DNA of 64,000 bases from Azospirillum sp. B21 (GCF_008364825.1 NZ_VTTO01000001.1:750837-814836), one strand, 5' to 3'; numbered from the stretch's first letter, positions 1-10,017 are shown. The notes: generated by a model not told the origin, from the letters alone. Made by a program: numbers and translations.

Positions 1-1856
1 TCACCATGGGCGCACGACCCATCGCCAACATGAACGCGCTGCGTTTTGGCTCGCCCGACCATTCCAAGACCCGCCATCTGGTGTCGGGCGTGGTCGCCGG
101 CATCGCCCATTACGGCAACTGCGTCGGCGTGCCGACCGTGGGCGGCGAGACCAACTTCCACCCGGCCTTCAACGGCAACATCCTGGTCAACGCGATGACC
201 GTGGGCGTGGCCAAGACCGACAAGATCTTCTATTCGGCCGCCGCCGGCATCGGCAACCCGGTCGTCTATGTCGGGTCCAAGACCGGCCGCGACGGCATCC
301 ACGGCGCCACCATGGCATCGGCCGAGTTCACCGAGGATTCGGAGGAGAAGCGCCCGACCGTGCAGGTCGGCGACCCCTTCACCGAAAAGCTGCTGATCGA
401 AGCCTGCCTGGAGCTGATGGAGACGGACGCCATCGTCGCCATCCAGGACATGGGTGCCGCCGGCCTGACCTCCTCCTCGGTCGAGATGGCCGGCAAGGGC
501 GGCCTGGGCATCGAGCTGACGCTCGACACCCTGCCGATGCGCGAAGAGGCGATGACGCCCTATGAGATCATGCTCTCCGAAAGCCAGGAGCGCATGCTGA
601 TCATCCTGAAGCCCGGCCGCGAGGAGGTGGCGAAGGCCATCTTCGACAAGTGGGAGCTGGACTTCGCCGTCATCGGCCACCTGACCGACACCGGCAACCT
701 CGTCATCAAGATGTATGGCGAGACTTGGTGCGACATGCCGATCGCCCCGGTGTCCAACGCCGCCCCGGAATACAACCGCCCGTGGGAACCGACGCCGAAG
801 TCGTCGGACGTCGACGACGGCGTGCTGGCCGGCTACTCCGCCGATCTGGGCGACACGCTGACCAAGCTGTTCGGCTGCCCCGACCTCGCTTCCAAGCGCT
901 GGATCTGGGAGCAGTATGACAGCCTCGTCGGCGGCGACACCCGCTTCATGTCCGGTCAGGCCGATGCCGCGGTCGTCCGCGTTCCGGGGCAGACCAAGGC
1001 GGTCGCCATCACCACCGACTGCACCCCGCGCTATTGCCTGGCCGACCCGGTCGAGGGCGGCAAGCAGGCTGTGGCCGAGGCGTGGCGCAACCTGTCGGCG
1101 GTGGGCGCCCTGCCGCTCGCCATCACCGACAACATGAACTTCGGCAACCCCGAGAAGCCGCGGATCATGGGCCAGTTCGTCGGCGCCGTTCAGGGCATCG
1201 GCGAGGCCTGCAAGGCGCTGGACTTCCCGGTCGTGTCGGGCAACGTCTCGCTCTACAACGAGACGAACGGCGAGGCGATCCTGCCGACCCCGGCCATCGG
1301 CGGTGTCGGCATCATGCCGGACGCGATGATCGCCGTCGGCATCGCCTTCAAAAATGAAGGCGACGTGATCCTCGCGGTGGGTGAGACGAAAGGCCACATC
1401 GGCCAGTCGATCTTCCTGCGCGAGATCCTCGGGCGCGAGGAGGGGGCTCCCCCGCCGGTCGATCTGGCGGTGGAGCGCCGCAACGGCGATTTCGTCCGCA
1501 GCCTGATCCGCGAGGGTCTGGTGGTGTCGAGCCACGATGTGGCCGACGGCGGCCTGATCGTCACCATCGCCGAGATGGCGCTGGCCGGCGGTGTCGGCGC
1601 CTATCTGACCGCCTTCGACGGCGCGTCCCCGCGCGTGCTGTTCGGCGAGGATCAGGGCCGCTACGTCCTGGCCGTCCGTCCGGACGTCGCCGCGTCGGTT
1701 CAGGAGAAGGCCAAGGCGGCCGGTGTTCCGGTCACCGTGCTGGGTGAGACCCGCGGCACGGCGCTGTCGGGCCGCGGCGGCGATATCGTGTCGTTGAAGC
1801 GCCTGCGCGATGCCAACGAAAACTGGCTGCCGACCTACATGGCGGCCGAGCTGTAA
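1..1856 (+). CDS. purL: Phosphoribosylformylglycinamidine synthase subunit PurL (5' end cut off)
   Basis: Catalyses the ATP- and ammonia-dependent conversion of FGAR to FGAM in purine synthesis, with PurQ and PurS as partners. The reading frame is open from the window edge, so the start lies upstream; about 617 C-terminal residues remain of a family usually near 730-740. Visible family signatures are [15 protein letters not shown] at the left edge, the [10 protein letters not shown] stretch, the [14 protein letters not shown] segment and GNVSLYNET in the second AIRS-like half. It ends in TAA and is followed within 12 bases by a strong hairpin terminator. The small PurL form fits a bacterium with separate PurQ and PurS. 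Confidence 0.97.
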   Translation, partial: TMGARPIANMNALRFGSPDHSKTRHLVSGVVAGIAHYGNCVGVPTVGGETNFHPAFNGNILVNAMTVGVAKTDKIFYSAAAGIGNPVVYVGSKTGRDGIHGATMASAEFTEDSEEKRPTVQVGDPFTEKLLIEACLELMETDAIVAIQDMGAAGLTSSSVEMAGKGGLGIELTLDTLPMREEAMTPYEIMLSESQERMLIILKPGREEVAKAIFDKWELDFAVIGHLTDTGNLVIKMYGETWCDMPIAPVSNAAPEYNRPWEPTPKSSDVDDGVLAGYSADLGDTLTKLFGCPDLASKRWIWEQYDSLVGGDTRFMSGQADAAVVRVPGQTKAVAITTDCTPRYCLADPVEGGKQAVAEAWRNLSAVGALPLAITDNMNFGNPEKPRIMGQFVGAVQGIGEACKALDFPVVSGNVSLYNETNGEAILPTPAIGGVGIMPDAMIAVGIAFKNEGDVILAVGETKGHIGQSIFLREILGREEGAPPPVDLAVERRNGDFVRSLIREGLVVSSHDVADGGLIVTIAEMALAGGVGAYLTAFDGASPRVLFGEDQGRYVLAVRPDVAASVQEKAKAAGVPVTVLGETRGTALSGRGGDIVSLKRLRDANENWLPTYMAAEL

Positions 1857-1867
1857 GACCAAAAAAA

Positions 1868-1897
1868 GGGGCTGCTTCGGATGAAGCAGCCCCTTTT
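1868..1897. terminator. Bidirectional intrinsic terminator between purL and the DedA gene
   Basis: A perfect 11-bp stem (1868-1878 with 1883-1893) and a 4-base loop is followed by TTTT on the plus strand and preceded by seven A (1861-1867). It can therefore end transcripts from both convergent genes. Confidence 0.85.
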
Positions 1898-1956
1898 CGA
1901 TTCGTGTGACTTTCTAGGACCGGTGGACGCCTCCCAACCTTCTCAGGTCAGGCGCC

Positions 1957-2568
1957 TCACTCCGCTGGATTGGTAGCTGCCAGCGCCCGGCGGCGGACCC
2001 AGAGGATGCTCTTGATGGTGAGCCACAGGCCGCCGATGGCCAGAGCGGACAGTACCAGGATCTTCGGACCGTCCTCGCCGATGGCGGCAGCGGCTTCGCC
2101 GAACAGATAGCCCGCACCGGCGAAGCTCCAGGCCCAGATGCCGGCGGCGATGAAGTTCCAGAACAGGAATCGCGACCACGGCATGCGCGAGGTGCCGATG
2201 GCGACCGACGCGATGTTCCGCACGCCGTAGAGGAAGCGGAAGACCAGGATGAAGGCGACGCCGTATTTCTCAAGCCAGCGCAGCACCCGGCTGGCATGCA
2301 CCTCGGCCGAGGGAAAGCGCGCAAGCGCCTTGTTGCCCCAGCGGCGCCCGAGCCAGAACCAGACCTGATCGCCCATGAAGCTGCCGATCCAGACCGTGCC
2401 GACCAACCAATATAGATTGATGATCCCGAGCTTTGCACCCATCCCGCCGAAGATTACAAATGTTTCACCTTCAAAAAAGGCCCAGACAAAGGCCAGCGGG
2501 TAAAAGGCGTTCCCCCATTCCTGCAACCAAGTGATCCAGTCCAAAGCCCCCTCCGGGAGACGTCGCAT
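1957..2568 (-). CDS. DedA family membrane protein
   Basis: DedA (SNARE-associated/VTT) proteins are inner-membrane proteins linked to lipid carrier transport and membrane homeostasis. The 203-residue product has the hydrophobic pattern of the family, an acidic FEGETFVIFGG segment near the start, the central FRFLYGVRN segment that corresponds to the conserved [F/Y]xRFxPxxR region, and two helices at the C-terminus. Here the usual proline of that region is not in place (LYGVRN). The frame also continues upstream to a GTG at 2604 (215 residues); neither start has a clear ribosome site, and I chose the ATG. It converges on purL and shares its terminator. The exact substrate cannot be told. Confidence 0.8.
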   Translation of the reverse strand: MRRLPEGALDWITWLQEWGNAFYPLAFVWAFFEGETFVIFGGMGAKLGIINLYWLVGTVWIGSFMGDQVWFWLGRRWGNKALARFPSAEVHASRVLRWLEKYGVAFILVFRFLYGVRNIASVAIGTSRMPWSRFLFWNFIAAGIWAWSFAGAGYLFGEAAAAIGEDGPKILVLSALAIGGLWLTIKSILWVRRRALAATNPAE

Positions 2569-2720
2569 GTGGGTTCGGCGGGCCCGAAGGCGTTTGACAG
2601 CCACTATATTGTGCGATGCGGCATGTAAAACGCGGGCTGAGGGCGATCATGACATAAAGGCGCGCCGTTTGTCTCGGAAACTTTCTTGACTAAGGAGTGC
2701 CCCCAAGAGCGCCCAGCCGA

Positions 2721-3170
2721 TCAGAAGTCGTCACCCGACAATTCCCCCACCGCCTGCCTTGCGGCCCGCAGCAGGGCTTGGTTCGGCTCCTGCGGCATAT
2801 TGCCGTCATCGCCGTCCGGATCGCTGCGATCGGGAGCGGCACGGCGCTTCAGTTCCCGCGCGGCTTCGATCAGCAGATGCGCCAACCGTTGGTCGGGCAA
2901 CGCCTGCACCAGCGCCCGCAATTCCGGATTGGACAGCGCAGCCGGGTCGAACGCCGGGGGCGGAGGTGGCGGGGCGGGCGGGGCCAGCGGCAGCGTCGCG
3001 ACGCCGGCCGCGAGCACCGCGGCCCTGGGCAGAGGAGCAGCCTCCCGCACCACGTCGATCGCCACCTGGGCGGCCATGGTTGCCGCGGCGCCGGCCGTCC
3101 GGCTGCGGCGCGGCTTGCGCACCGGTTCCGTCTCCGGCAGGTCGTCGAACAGAAGCCGTTGGACGCTCAT
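2721..3170 (-). CDS. Hypothetical protein with basic N-terminus and proline-rich linker
   Basis: Not recognised. The 149-residue product has an N-terminal segment rich in Arg/Lys (PVRKPRRSR), an Ala-rich middle, a run of prolines at about residues 75-85 and two predicted helical segments near the C-terminus ending in GELSGDDF. The frame extends to a GTG at 3191; the ATG at 3170 was preferred. It lies about 145 bases downstream of the PIN-domain gene on the same strand and may be cotranscribed with it. It shows no antitoxin DNA-binding fold I can name. Confidence 0.5.
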   Translation of the reverse strand: MSVQRLLFDDLPETEPVRKPRRSRTAGAAATMAAQVAIDVVREAAPLPRAAVLAAGVATLPLAPPAPPPPPPAFDPAALSNPELRALVQALPDQRLAHLLIEAARELKRRAAPDRSDPDGDDGNMPQEPNQALLRAARQAVGELSGDDF

Positions 3171-3316
3171 CGCTGCAGATGCCCCCTGCACTCCACCATC
3201 GGCGCGGCGTCACTGTCGCCGCAACCATTCCCGTTCACTCGCGGTTTGCGATGTGTTCTCTTTTCATTCTAGGAAGAGCGTCCCGTTTGTCGAGTGGATT
3301 CTGTGGGCCTGCCCGA

Positions 3317-3805
3317 TCAGCGCTCCACATCCAGGGCGTCCAGGAACCGTTCTGGCCGCAGCACCCGCGTCTCCCCGGCCCGGCGCACCGACAGGAGTTG
3401 GCGGTCGACGGTCACCAGCCAGGGCACCGATCCGCCGACGGCGGCGGCCAGGAACATGTCGTCCTCCGGGTCGCGGCACAGGCGCCCAACCGCCGCCGGC
3501 TCCACCAGAACGGTCTCCGCCCTGATGCGGTCGAGGAAGACGCGGCGATCGGCCGCGGAGGCGTAGCGGTCGAAGGTCGGGCGCAACAGCACCTCCTCCA
3601 GTTCCGCCAGCGTTTCGCTGCTGCCGGTCAGCCCGCCATCCTCACGCACCCGCTCCACGCAGCGGCGAATCGCGTCCTGCCGCCGGATGGCGGCGTCGCC
3701 CAGCAGCGCATAGGCCACCAGAATGTTGGTGTCGAGCACGGCACGAACCCGGCTGGGATTTGGCGGGCGAACCAGCTCGGACGCCGTGTTGTCCTGGATG
3801 AACAT
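3317..3805 (-). CDS. PIN-domain protein (putative toxin-like ribonuclease)
   Basis: PIN domains are metal-dependent RNases, often toxins of type II toxin-antitoxin pairs. The 162-residue product has the first acidic site in VLDTNILVA (Asp25), an acidic ETLAELEEVL helix, the DPEDD cluster and a late VTVDRQLL segment holding another conserved Asp. This order resembles the family labelled putative toxin-antitoxin component, PIN family (COG1569). No small DNA-binding antitoxin gene lies directly upstream; the next gene upstream is the divergent response regulator. The downstream neighbour is an unknown 149-residue protein. Function as a toxin is not shown. Confidence 0.75.
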   Translation of the reverse strand: MFIQDNTASELVRPPNPSRVRAVLDTNILVAYALLGDAAIRRQDAIRRCVERVREDGGLTGSSETLAELEEVLLRPTFDRYASAADRRVFLDRIRAETVLVEPAAVGRLCRDPEDDMFLAAAVGGSVPWLVTVDRQLLSVRRAGETRVLRPERFLDALDVER

Positions 3806-3934
3806 TGATATATCGGAAGTCTGTAAAGGTTGAAGAACTCAGGCTCTTTGCGTGGCCCCTTGTTGTGGGGCGGACCGGTTTGCGGTAAGAAACCCGCGAG
3901 GTCTGAACGGAATCTTTAGGACGGAATCATCGGC

Positions 3935-4294
3935 ATGACCAGCATCCTCGTCGTCGACGACAGCCGACTGGCGCGCAACATGGTCTCCAGCGTCATCGCC
4001 TCGCTGCGGCCCGACTGGACCATCGTCACGGCCGCGAGCGGCGAAGAGGCCCTGGAGATCGTCGGAGAGGTGCCGCCGGCCGCCGCCATCGTCGACTACA
4101 ACATGCCGGGCATGGACGGTCTGGCGCTCGCCGAGCGGCTGAAGGAGCGCTTCACCGGCCTCACCATCGGCCTGCTGACCGCCAACGTCCAGGACGCGCT
4201 CCGGCGCAAGGCCGAGGCTCTGGGCGTCCGTTTCATCGCCAAGCCAATCACCTCTGACAAGATCCGCGACTTCCTCGCCGCGGCCGGGCAGTGA
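3935..4294 (+). CDS. CheY-like single-domain response regulator
   Basis: A stand-alone receiver domain of 119 residues. The acidic pocket is VVDD (Asp8, Asp9), the phospho-acceptor Asp54 sits in AIVDYNMPGMDG, Thr82 is in LLTAN and Lys103 in AKPI, so all residues needed for phosphotransfer are present. It has no output domain and must work by protein contact. Its stop codon overlaps the start of the CheC gene (GTGA at 4291-4294), so the two are translationally coupled. Because CheC proteins dephosphorylate CheY-like partners, the pair most likely forms a regulator and its own phosphatase. Confidence 0.9.
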   Translation: MTSILVVDDSRLARNMVSSVIASLRPDWTIVTAASGEEALEIVGEVPPAAAIVDYNMPGMDGLALAERLKERFTGLTIGLLTANVQDALRRKAEALGVRFIAKPITSDKIRDFLAAAGQ

Positions 4295-4926
4295 CGCCGA
4301 TGGCAGAGCCCGCATCAGGGGATCCCCTGCGCCTGGACGACGACGAGGCCGACGCCATCGCCGAACTGTTCAACATCGGCATGGGCGAACCGGCCGCCGC
4401 CCTCAGTACCATGCTGGGGGAGGAGGTGCTTTTGTCGGTGCCCTCCTTCGCCGTGTCGACCCGCGCCCGCATCACCCGGGAGGTCGGCGGCGATCTGGAG
4501 GCCGACCAGCCGGTCTGCGCCGTCCGTGGCGCTTTCACCGGTCCTTTTACCGGCGAAGCGATGCTGATCTTCCCCGAACGCGGCACGCTGGCCCTCGTCG
4601 GCCGGCTGGTCCCCGTCGATCCTGCCGCCGAGGCGCCGGGTGAGATGGAGCAGGACGCGCTGACGGAGATCGGCAACATCATCCTGAACGGCTGCCTCGC
4701 CAGCCTGTCGAACCTGATCGGCGGCGAATTGTCGGGGGCGGTTCCGGGCTATGGCGCCGGCGCCCCGGCGGCGGTCATCGGCTCCGCCACCGATCCCGTG
4801 CTGTTCGTGCGCATCGACATGGCGCTGGCGGCGGGCGATGCGCGCGGGCATGCGCTGTTCCTGCTGGACATCGCGTCGCTGGATGCCTTCCGCGAGGCGA
4901 TCCGCCGGGCCTTGGCAGGGCTTTAA
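4291..4926 (+). CDS. cheC: CheC-type chemotaxis phosphatase
   Basis: A 211-residue CheC/CheX/FliY-family protein. Both phosphatase motifs of the form [D/S]x3Ex2Nx22P are intact: DAIAELFN followed 22 residues later by Pro, and DALTEIGN followed 22 residues later by Pro. CheC proteins remove phosphate from CheY-P. The GTG at 4291 overlaps the stop of the response-regulator gene; an ATG at 4300 in the same frame would give 208 residues and is equally possible. The preceding receiver protein is the obvious substrate. An imperfect hairpin at about 4929-4970 lies between this gene and the convergent DoxX gene. Confidence 0.85.
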   Translation: MTPMAEPASGDPLRLDDDEADAIAELFNIGMGEPAAALSTMLGEEVLLSVPSFAVSTRARITREVGGDLEADQPVCAVRGAFTGPFTGEAMLIFPERGTLALVGRLVPVDPAAEAPGEMEQDALTEIGNIILNGCLASLSNLIGGELSGAVPGYGAGAPAAVIGSATDPVLFVRIDMALAAGDARGHALFLLDIASLDAFREAIRRALAGL

Positions 4927-5000
4927 CGACGAAAGGGAGAGGCGGCAATCTGCCCCCTCCCCTATTTCGTTCGTCATCAGGCGGCGTGCGCGTTGCCGGA

Positions 5001-5435
5001 TCAGGCGAGTTCGCGCCGGCCGGCGGCGGGAGTGCCCAGCGCCGGAACCTTCACCGCGAAGGCACCGTCACCCAAAAGCGACTGCACCACCAGCAGGACC
5101 GTCCAGAAGGCCGGAAACTCCCAACCGCCCCCCTGCGCGCTGAACACCCAGCCATTGCCGACATGCTGCAGGGTGGCGCCGATCATGATCGGCAGCAGGG
5201 CCAGCGCGATCCAGCGGGTATAGACACCGGCGATCAGCAGGAGGCCGCCGCCGATCTCGCCCAGGATCACGAGATAGGCGAAGACGCCGGGATAACCGAT
5301 GCTCTCGAAATAGCCGACGGTGCCTGGGATGGTGAAGGTCATCACCTTCAGAACCAAGCCATGGGCCAGGAAAAGCAGGCCGAGGCCGACGCGCAGCAGG
5401 AAAGCGGCATAGGGAGCGGTGCGGGTGTCGATCAT
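5001..5435 (-). CDS. DoxX family membrane protein
   Basis: A 144-residue protein of the DoxX family with about four membrane helices: one near residues 10-30 (FLLRVGLGLLFLAHG), one near 48-68, one near 72-90 and one near 108-125. The RVGLGLLFLAHG start and the GEIGGGLLLIAGVYTR segment are typical. DoxX proteins are small membrane proteins tied to quinone or thiol redox and stress; this one has no further clue to its partner. It is apparently monocistronic, with GC-rich repeats lying upstream. Confidence 0.85.
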   Translation of the reverse strand: MIDTRTAPYAAFLLRVGLGLLFLAHGLVLKVMTFTIPGTVGYFESIGYPGVFAYLVILGEIGGGLLLIAGVYTRWIALALLPIMIGATLQHVGNGWVFSAQGGGWEFPAFWTVLLVVQSLLGDGAFAVKVPALGTPAAGRRELA

Positions 5436-5588
5436 GGTCAGGGTCTCCTCTGTCAGGCGGTCGGTTGCGACCGCGTTTCGTCTGAAGAGGAGATTAGCCG
5501 GATCGATCCACGCGATAATCTGCGGAGTTGGCGAAGATTTGTTGTGGGTGGAGGAACAATGAAGCGGGTGCCCTCTCCCACCTCAACT

Positions 5589-5702
5589 CCCTCTCCCCCC
5601 TGGGGAGAGGGACGGGGTGAGGGGGACGCATAGGGAGGATTCTTGGTGAAGGCCTGCCACGCTCCCCACTCACCTTAACCCTCTCCCCAGGGGGGAGAGG
5701 GG
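5589..5702. repeat. GC-rich palindromic intergenic repeat, two inverted copies
   Basis: Two copies of a module of the type CCCTCTCCCC-GGGGAGAGGG followed by GGGGTGAGGGGG lie in opposite orientation at about 5589-5625 and 5662-5702, between the DoxX and cysS genes. Similar pairs recur at several other gaps of this window. Confidence 0.8.
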
Positions 5703-5713
5703 ATCCTCCCACC

Positions 5714-7090
5714 TCACCCCCGCTTCCAGGTCGTGCCCTGCGGGCCGTCCTCAAGAACGATGCCCTTGTCGGCCAGTTCCTTGCGGATGCGGTCGGCCTC
5801 GGCGAAGTTCTTCGCCGCGCGGGCGGCCTTGCGGTCGGCGATCAGCTGCTCGACGTCGGCGTCGCTCAACCCTTCGGCCTCGCCCGTCGGCGCCCAGCGG
5901 AACCACGCCTCCGGGTCCTGCTGCAGCAGGCCGAGCTGCCGGCCGGCCGCCAGCAGCGCGCCCTTGGCGGCGGCCTTCTCGGCATCGCTCTTCGCCTTGT
6001 TCACCGCGGTCGCCAATTCGTGCAGATGAGCGATGGCGAGCGGGCTGTTCAGGTCGTCCTCCAGAGCCGCCAGCACGTCGAACGGCAGCTCGGCCGCAAT
6101 CGGCGCCGGCTCGCCGCGCAGGGCCTGATACCAGCGGTCGAGGGTGCCCTTGGCCTGCCGGATCCCTTCGCGGGTGAAGTCCAGCGGCTGGCGGTAATGG
6201 GCGCTCAGCAAGGTCAGGCGGATCGCCTCGCCGGGGAACTCGTCCAGCAGGTCGTGGACGGTGAAGAAGTTGCCGAGGGACTTCGACATCTTCTCGCCTT
6301 CGACCGTCACGAAGCCGTTGTGGACCCAGGTGCGGGCCAGCCGGTCGGTGCCGTTGGCGCAGCAGCTCTGCGCGATCTCGTTCTCATGGTGCGGAAAGAT
6401 CAGGTCCAGCCCGCCGCCATGGATGTCGAAGGTGGCGCCCAGATGCTCCTTCGCCATGGCAGAGCATTCGATGTGCCAACCCGGACGGCCGCGGCCCCAC
6501 GGGCTGTCCCAGCCGGGCTGGTCGGGCGTGCTGGGCTTCCACAGCACGAAGTCCGAGGAGTCGCGCTTGTAGGGCGCCACCTCCACCCGCGCGCCGGCGA
6601 TCATGTCCTCCAGCGAACGACGCGACAGTTGGCCATAGCTGGGCATCGACGGCACGGAGAACAGCACATGCCCTTCCGCCGCATAGGCGTTGCCGCGCTC
6701 GATCAGTGTGGCGATCAGCGCGATCATCTGACCGATGTGCTGGGTCGCCCGCGGCTCGATGGTCGGGCGCAACGCGTTCAGCGCGTCCATGTCGGCATGG
6801 AACAGGTCGGTTGTGCGCGCCGTCAGCGCGTCGATCGGCTCGCCGCTGTCCCGCGCGCGGTCGATGATCTTGTCGTCCACATCGGTGATGTTGCGGACAT
6901 AGGTCACCGCCGGATAGAGCCGCGACAGCAGCCGGAACAGCAGGTCGAACACCACCACCGGCCGGGCATTGCCGATATGGGCGGTGTCGTAGACGGTCGG
7001 ACCACAGACATACATGCCGACATGGTCCGGGCGAAGCGGCTCGAAGCGCTCCTTACGGCGGGTCAGCGTGTTGTAGAGGTCCAACGGCAC
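5714..7090 (-). CDS. cysS: Cysteinyl-tRNA synthetase
   Basis: Charges tRNA-Cys with cysteine. The 458-residue length is normal for the family. The zinc ligand Cys29 lies in [10 protein letters not shown], the class I HIGH signature reads HIGN (residues 38-41), and [11 protein letters not shown] supplies the KMSKS loop. The WHIECSAM and [14 protein letters not shown] segments are also typical. It lies 28 bases downstream of gltX on the same strand, so the two synthetase genes very likely form one operon. Its 3' end runs into the repeat element. Confidence 0.98.
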   Translation of the reverse strand: MPLDLYNTLTRRKERFEPLRPDHVGMYVCGPTVYDTAHIGNARPVVVFDLLFRLLSRLYPAVTYVRNITDVDDKIIDRARDSGEPIDALTARTTDLFHADMDALNALRPTIEPRATQHIGQMIALIATLIERGNAYAAEGHVLFSVPSMPSYGQLSRRSLEDMIAGARVEVAPYKRDSSDFVLWKPSTPDQPGWDSPWGRGRPGWHIECSAMAKEHLGATFDIHGGGLDLIFPHHENEIAQSCCANGTDRLARTWVHNGFVTVEGEKMSKSLGNFFTVHDLLDEFPGEAIRLTLLSAHYRQPLDFTREGIRQAKGTLDRWYQALRGEPAPIAAELPFDVLAALEDDLNSPLAIAHLHELATAVNKAKSDAEKAAAKGALLAAGRQLGLLQQDPEAWFRWAPTGEAEGLSDADVEQLIADRKAARAAKNFAEADRIRKELADKGIVLEDGPQGTTWKRG

Positions 7091-7118
7091 GGTCCGAACT
7101 CCTGTACGAAAAGAGGTT

Positions 7119-8462
7119 TCAGGCGGCTTCGCCGGCCAGTCGCCGGAGGCTGCGCGCCCGTCCGATCAGGGGTAGCAGGTTCTTCAATTCCGGTCCATGG
7201 TCGCGCCCGGTCAGGGCCCGGCGCAGAGGAAGGAACAACTCCTTGCCCTTGCGCCCCGTCGCCCCCTTCACCGCATTGGTCCAGGCGCCCCAGGTGCCGA
7301 GGTCCCAAGGCTCGTCCGGCAGCAGCGCCGCCGCCTGGTCCAGAAAGCCGGCATCCTCGACCAGCGGCGTCACCGGCGCATGGGTCACCGCCCACCAGTC
7401 GCGCGCGTCGTTCAGCCGCGCCAGATTGGGCCGCACCGCTTCCCAGAAGACGGCGTCGGCGCCGGTCAGGCCCATCGCCTCCAGCCGGTCGGCCACCGCC
7501 TCGAACGGCGTCAGGTGCAGGATGCGAGCGTTCAGCCGGCCCAGCTCCTCCGGATCGAATTTCGGGGTACCGCGGGCGATCTTCGACAGGTCGAACTCCG
7601 CCACCAGTTCGTCAAGCGTCAGCCGCGCCTCGATCGGGTCGGAGGTGCCGAGCTTCGCCAGCAGGCTGTTGACCGCCATCGGCTCGATACCGTCCTCGTC
7701 GCGCAGGCTGCCGACCGACAGGCTGCCCAGCCGCTTCGACAGCCCCTGCCCGCCGGCATCGGTCAGCAGCGGCAGATGGGCGAAGGAGGGCACCGCAGCG
7801 TTCAGTGCCTCGAAGATCTGGATCTGCACCGCGGTGTTGGCGACATGGTCCTCGCCGCGGATGATGTGGGTGATGGCGAAATCGGCGTCATCGACCACGC
7901 TGGTCAGGGTGTAGAGCGGCCGGCCATCCTCGCGGATCAGCACCGGGTCGCTCAGCGCCGCACCTTCGAACCGCACCGGCCCGCGGACGAGGTCGGTCCA
8001 CTCCACCGAAGTCAGGTTCAGCTTGAAGCGCCAATGGGCTTTGCGTCCCTCGCCTTCCAGCCGGGCACGGTCCTCGTCGGTCAGGCGCAGCGCGGCGCGA
8101 TCGTAGATCGGCGGGCGGCCCTGCGACACCAGACTGGCGCGCTTGAGGTTCAGCTCCTCCGGCGTCTCGTAGCAGGGATAGAGCCGGCCGGCGGCCTTCA
8201 GCGCGGCGGCCGCCTCGTCATAACGCGGATAGCGGTCGCTTTCGCGGGCGAAGCGATCCCAGGTGAGGCCGAGCCAAGTCAGGTCGGCGGCGATGCCGTC
8301 GGCGAATTCCTGGGTGGAGCGCTCCTCGTCGGTGTCGTCCAGCCGGAACATGAAGCTGCCGCCGGTCTTGCGCGCGAACAACCAGTTGACGAGCGCAAGG
8401 CGCACATTGCCGACATGGATGCGGCCGGTCGGGCTGGGGGCGAAACGGACGGCGGTGGACAT
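7119..8462 (-). CDS. gltX: Glutamyl-tRNA synthetase
   Basis: Charges tRNA-Glu (and, in bacteria lacking GlnRS, often tRNA-Gln). The protein is 447 residues from the ATG at 8462, which opens directly with the class I signature ([17 protein letters not shown] at 16-19); the frame runs further upstream but that part has no family similarity. The KMSKS-like loop is [10 protein letters not shown]. The [18 protein letters not shown] stretch is also characteristic. It heads the gltX-cysS operon and is divergent from elbB. Many alphaproteobacteria have two GltX copies; whether this is the discriminating one cannot be read from the sequence. Confidence 0.96.
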   Translation of the reverse strand: MSTAVRFAPSPTGRIHVGNVRLALVNWLFARKTGGSFMFRLDDTDEERSTQEFADGIAADLTWLGLTWDRFARESDRYPRYDEAAAALKAAGRLYPCYETPEELNLKRASLVSQGRPPIYDRAALRLTDEDRARLEGEGRKAHWRFKLNLTSVEWTDLVRGPVRFEGAALSDPVLIREDGRPLYTLTSVVDDADFAITHIIRGEDHVANTAVQIQIFEALNAAVPSFAHLPLLTDAGGQGLSKRLGSLSVGSLRDEDGIEPMAVNSLLAKLGTSDPIEARLTLDELVAEFDLSKIARGTPKFDPEELGRLNARILHLTPFEAVADRLEAMGLTGADAVFWEAVRPNLARLNDARDWWAVTHAPVTPLVEDAGFLDQAAALLPDEPWDLGTWGAWTNAVKGATGRKGKELFLPLRRALTGRDHGPELKNLLPLIGRARSLRRLAGEAA

Positions 8463-8642
8463 GGCTGGACTCGATCTGCAGACGGGACAGGCGGGCAGTC
8501 CTAGCACGGCCGACGCGCCTTCCGAAAGCGGTCCGGAACCGATGCATCCGCGCAACAGGTGGGACGATGCGGCCGTTGGCGTGGTAGGCGCGGCCGTCCG
8601 CCTGCGTTAGCTTGGCGGCAAATCCAAACTCGGAGACATCCT

Positions 8643-9311
8643 ATGGCGGACAAGAGCTTGCGCATCGGCGTCGTGCTGTCGGGTTGCGGCGTGTATGACG
8701 GCACGGAAATCCACGAAGCGGTCTGCACCCTGCTGGCCATCGCCAAGGTGGGGGCGGTCGCGGTGTGCTATGCCCCCGACATCCCGCAGGCCCATGTCGT
8801 CAACCACCTGACCGGCCAGGAGACCGGCGAGGGCCGCAACGTGCTGGTCGAATCGGCCCGCATCGCCCGCGGCAAGATCGCCCCGCTCAGCGAGTTTTCG
8901 GCCGGCGACGTCGATGCGCTGATCTTCCCCGGCGGTTTCGGCGCCGCCAAGAACCTTAGCGATTTCGCCTTCAAGGGTGCCGACTGCTCGGTCAACCCGC
9001 AGGTGGTCGCCGCCGTCGCCGCCATGCGCGCGGCCGGCAAGCCGATCGGCGCGCTGTGCATCGCACCGGCCATCCTCGCCAAGATCCTGGGCCAGCAGGG
9101 GGTGGAGTTGACAATCGGCAACGACCCCGGCACCGCCGCCGCGTTGGAGACGATGGGCGCCATCCACCGCACCACCACCCATGGCGAGATCGTGGTCGAT
9201 CCGGGGCTCAAGATCGTCACCTCGCCCTGCTACATGCTGGATGCCAATCTGCTCCAGATCGCCGAGGGCGCAGAGAATACGGTCAAGGCTCTGGTCGATC
9301 TGGCGAAGTGA
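8643..9311 (+). CDS. elbB: Isoprenoid biosynthesis glyoxalase ElbB
   Basis: A 222-residue DJ-1/PfpI-superfamily protein of the ElbB type. ElbB has glyoxalase activity in vitro and has been linked to isoprenoid synthesis. Family marks are VVLSGCGVYDGTEIHE at the N-terminus, the VVNHLTG segment, LIFPGGFGAAKNLSDFA and GALCIAP, which carries the conserved nucleophile-elbow Cys. The start is fixed by GGAG at 8632-8635, seven bases ahead of the ATG. It is divergent from gltX and closed by a strong terminator, so it seems to be a single-gene unit. Confidence 0.93.
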   Translation: MADKSLRIGVVLSGCGVYDGTEIHEAVCTLLAIAKVGAVAVCYAPDIPQAHVVNHLTGQETGEGRNVLVESARIARGKIAPLSEFSAGDVDALIFPGGFGAAKNLSDFAFKGADCSVNPQVVAAVAAMRAAGKPIGALCIAPAILAKILGQQGVELTIGNDPGTAAALETMGAIHRTTTHGEIVVDPGLKIVTSPCYMLDANLLQIAEGAENTVKALVDLAK

Positions 9312-9329
9312 TCAAGTGAAGCAGACGGC

Positions 9330-9357
9330 AAAGGGGGTACACATACCCCCTTTTTCA
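9330..9357 (+). terminator. Intrinsic terminator after elbB
   Basis: A 10-bp perfect stem (9330-9339 with 9344-9353), loop of four and a T run within and after the 3' arm. Confidence 0.85.
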
Positions 9358-9447
9358 CCCGCAATGTCACAAAGCTGGGCAATAATTCATTAACCGGCTT
9401 CCCACACCCTTTGCCTCGGTTTCGTATTTATCGGGCGAGGGCTGGCG

Positions 9448-10017
9448 ATGACCTGCATTGTGGGATTGGTGGACGGCGACCGGGTGTGGATGGGCGGCGA
9501 CAGCGCCGGGGTGAACGGCCTGGACATCACGGTGCGCGCCGACACCAAGGTGTTCCGCAACGGCGATTGCCTGATCGGCTTCACCAGTTCCTTCCGGATG
9601 GGCCAACTGCTGCACTACCGGCTGGAGGTTCCGTCGCGCAACGGCGACACCGATCTCTTCCGCTACATGGTGGTGGACTTCGTCGATGCCGTCCGCAATT
9701 GCCTGAAGGATGGCGGATACGCCCACCGATCCAACGATGTGGAGACTGGCGGCACCTTCATGGTGGGGCTGGAAGGCCGGCTGTTCACCGTGCAGTCCGA
9801 CTATCAGGTCGGCGAGGCGGTGCGCGGCTATCACGCCATCGGCTGCGGCTCCGACTATGCGCTGGGCTCTCTTGCCTCCACCGCCGGGCAGCCGCCGGAG
9901 GAGCGCGTGCTGAAGGCCCTGGAATGCGCCGAGCTGTTCAACGGCGGCGTCCGCGCGCCCTTCACCATCCAATCGAGCCTGCGCCGTCCGCAGCTGGCAC
10001 TCACCGAGGCTGCGTAG
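9448..10017 (+). CDS. Proteasome-like Ntn hydrolase
   Basis: A 189-residue protein that begins MTCIVGLVDGDRVWMGGDSA. The pattern of an N-terminal Thr/Cys after the initiator Met, a short strand, then GGDSAG resembles HslV and proteasome beta subunits, whose Thr1 becomes the nucleophile after Met removal; here Thr2 or Cys3 could serve. Further fold marks are the DTKVF strand and the late AIGCGSDYALGSL segment, which matches the GSG-type motif of these hydrolases. No HslU-like ATPase is nearby. The next gene encodes a small membrane protein on the same strand. Activity and target are unknown. Confidence 0.65.
   Translation: MTCIVGLVDGDRVWMGGDSAGVNGLDITVRADTKVFRNGDCLIGFTSSFRMGQLLHYRLEVPSRNGDTDLFRYMVVDFVDAVRNCLKDGGYAHRSNDVETGGTFMVGLEGRLFTVQSDYQVGEAVRGYHAIGCGSDYALGSLASTAGQPPEERVLKALECAELFNGGVRAPFTIQSSLRRPQLALTEAA

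Noticed and set aside
5589..5702. CRISPR array
   Set aside because: The repeats are palindromic pairs without regular unique spacers and no cas gene is present.
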